Below, in pieces: positions 62,697 to 64,000 of a DNA stretch of 64,000 nt (position 1 is its first letter; each line of letters opens with the position of its first letter). The notes below the pieces were generated by a model, which did not search any database, had not been told where the DNA came from, and saw only the letters and a list, made by a program, of their open reading frames with translations. This stretch comes from Prevotella sp. (GTDB lineage Bacteria > Bacillota_I > Bacilli_A > ML615J-28 > CAG-313), in the NCBI GenBank assembly GCA_023665755.1, contig JAMPDF010000002.1, positions 120,010 to 184,009 on the forward strand. Reading direction: 5' to 3'. The translations under genes and the position numbers were made by a program.

Positions 62697-64000
62697 AATG
62701 GAAGCACTACAAATCTATCAACAAATCAAAGCGAAAATCAATGCTTATCAATATGCGCTTTATTTAATCAATTGGGATTCTGAAACAGAAGCTCCAGTAG
62801 GTTCTTTTGAAGAACGGAGTAAACAAGTTGGAAAATTAGTAGAAATGATGTTGGAATGCTCACATGACCCTCAATATATGGAAGCATTAAATCAATTATC
62901 TAGCCATAGGGATGAATTAGATGAAGATACTAAACGAGCAATTATCAAAGATAAAGAGGCATTAGATAAGGAATTAAAAATACCAACAGAAGAACTTGTA
63001 GCTTATGAAATGTTACTTGCAAAATCGCAAACCATTTGGCAACAAGCCAAATTATCCAATGACTATGCTATGTTTTCAGGAGCACTCAAAGAAATCATTG
63101 CCTTTCAAAGAAAATATATAGGGTATTTAGAAACAGAAGAACTTAAAGGTTATAACGTCTTATTGGATGATTATGAAAAAGGCTTTACCCAAGCAGATTA
63201 CGATAATTTTTTTGGAGTTTTGAAGGAGGAGTTAGTTCCTTTTGTTAAATCAATTACAACCAAACCACAAATCAAGGATGATTTTATCAAAAAGAGTTAT
63301 GCGATTGAAAAACAAAAATCCTATGCCCGCTATTTGATGAATGTCATGCTATTTGATCCGCAATATGGTTTAACCAAAGAATCTGAACATCCATTTACTT
63401 CTGGATATGGTACAACAGATGTTCGTGTGACCTGTCATTATTATGAAAATCTACTTACTTCAAGTATCTTCTCTATGATTCATGAACTTGGACATGCTAC
63501 TTATGAAAGACAGTGCAATCCAAAATATGATGATACTGCATTAGCAGGTGGAACAACAATGGCTATGCATGAATCACAATCTAGGTTTTATGAAAATATT
63601 ATTGGACGAAGTGAAGCATTTTGGAAAACACATTTTCCTAAATTAAAATCTTTATTTGAAGAAGAACTCAAGGAAGTTACGGTAGATGATTTTTACCAAG
63701 CAGTGAATAAAGTAGAAAAATCTCTCATCCGAACGGAAGCAGATGAGTTAACCTACCCATTACATATTATGGTACGTTATGACATTGAAAAAATGATTTT
63801 TGAAGAAGGTGTAGATGTAGATAATTTACCTAGCCTTTGGAATCAATTATATAAAGATTATTTAGATATAGATGTGCCAAGCGATACGGAGGGTATTTTG
63901 CAAGATGTACACTGGGCAGGTGGATCATTTGGATATTTTCCAACTTATGCTTTAGGTAGTGCTTATGCGGCACAACTGTATTATCAAATGAAAAAAGAAC
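62689..64000 (+). CDS. M32-family carboxypeptidase (partial at window end)
   Basis: The N-terminal 437 codons of a carboxypeptidase Taq-type (M32) metallopeptidase; the frame runs off the window, so the final part (usual length about 500) is missing. The zinc motif HELGH lies at bases 63481-63495, and the flanking features SGYGTTDVRVTCHYY and GGTTMAMHESQSRFYEN, which supplies the third ligand Glu, are intact, as is the motif TEADELTYPLHIMVRYDIE. It removes C-terminal residues from peptides in the cytoplasm. The start at 62689 overlaps rpoZ; an ATG at 62698 is a close alternative. In many Firmicutes priA follows rpoZ, so this order is different. Confidence 0.93.
   Translation, partial: MNKMEALQIYQQIKAKINAYQYALYLINWDSETEAPVGSFEERSKQVGKLVEMMLECSHDPQYMEALNQLSSHRDELDEDTKRAIIKDKEALDKELKIPTEELVAYEMLLAKSQTIWQQAKLSNDYAMFSGALKEIIAFQRKYIGYLETEELKGYNVLLDDYEKGFTQADYDNFFGVLKEELVPFVKSITTKPQIKDDFIKKSYAIEKQKSYARYLMNVMLFDPQYGLTKESEHPFTSGYGTTDVRVTCHYYENLLTSSIFSMIHELGHATYERQCNPKYDDTALAGGTTMAMHESQSRFYENIIGRSEAFWKTHFPKLKSLFEEELKEVTVDDFYQAVNKVEKSLIRTEADELTYPLHIMVRYDIEKMIFEEGVDVDNLPSLWNQLYKDYLDIDVPSDTEGILQDVHWAGGSFGYFPTYALGSAYAAQLYYQMKKE

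Overview
The window is a 64 kb piece of an AT-rich, low-GC Gram-positive (Bacillota) chromosome. The best guess is a gut Bacilli/Erysipelotrichia-like lineage. Evidence: strong sigma-A-type promoters, AGGAGG ribosome binding sites, U-tract hairpin terminators, an RqcH (NFACT) gene, a dnaD-nth pair, a Cse60-like small protein, formate-tetrahydrofolate ligase, and many lipobox surface proteins with BspA-type (LRR_5) and InlB-type repeats. TGA is used as a stop codon, so the code is standard. No rRNA, tRNA, CRISPR array or intact insertion sequence was seen.

Layout. 1-5.75 kb is an accessory block. It holds remnants of a TetR regulator and a large serine recombinase, then MerR, alpha/beta hydrolase, flavodoxin/cyclophilin-like lipoprotein, a broken ABM monooxygenase, a CMD-cupin protein, and a MATE exporter behind an attenuator-like leader. 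5.75-6.6 kb is non-coding but may hold a small structured RNA. 6.6-31.3 kb is one co-directional run of eight genes: a 2984-residue LRR lipoprotein, a membrane protein with an InlB-like ectodomain, MoxR, DUF58, a BatA-like VWA protein, a double-VWA protein, a second LRR lipoprotein and a 1641-residue InlB-type lipoprotein. A strong terminator closes it.

31.5-35.2 kb is a luxE-luxC pair with a phosphorylase-like protein and a small membrane protein, followed by a dead PPOX-family gene. 35.6-38.4 kb (minus strand) is a GHL10-type lipoprotein. 38.7-42.1 kb is a set of small enzymes: Nudix, GrpB-like, a P-loop kinase fusion and a radical SAM protein. 42.2-45.6 kb is a lipid operon: a DUF368-acyltransferase fusion, a diacylglycerol-kinase-type enzyme and a PlsC acyltransferase. 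A MATE exporter with fhs follows, then a histidine phosphatase (minus), an orphan GHKL ATPase, purB-purA-FAD oxidoreductase-hpt, a Cys-rich LRR lipoprotein, dnaD-nth, a Cse60-like protein, rqcH (minus), gmk-rpoZ and an M32 carboxypeptidase cut by the window end.

The strongest candidate for an undescribed system is the 6.6-31.3 kb operon. A MoxR AAA+ ATPase and its VWA/DUF58 partners are embedded among three very large repeat lipoproteins, one of them about 9 kb long. MoxR-VWA modules act elsewhere as chaperones that mature or activate protein complexes. The arrangement suggests a dedicated machine for assembling or displaying giant surface lipoproteins. The function is inferred; the gene order and domains are visible.
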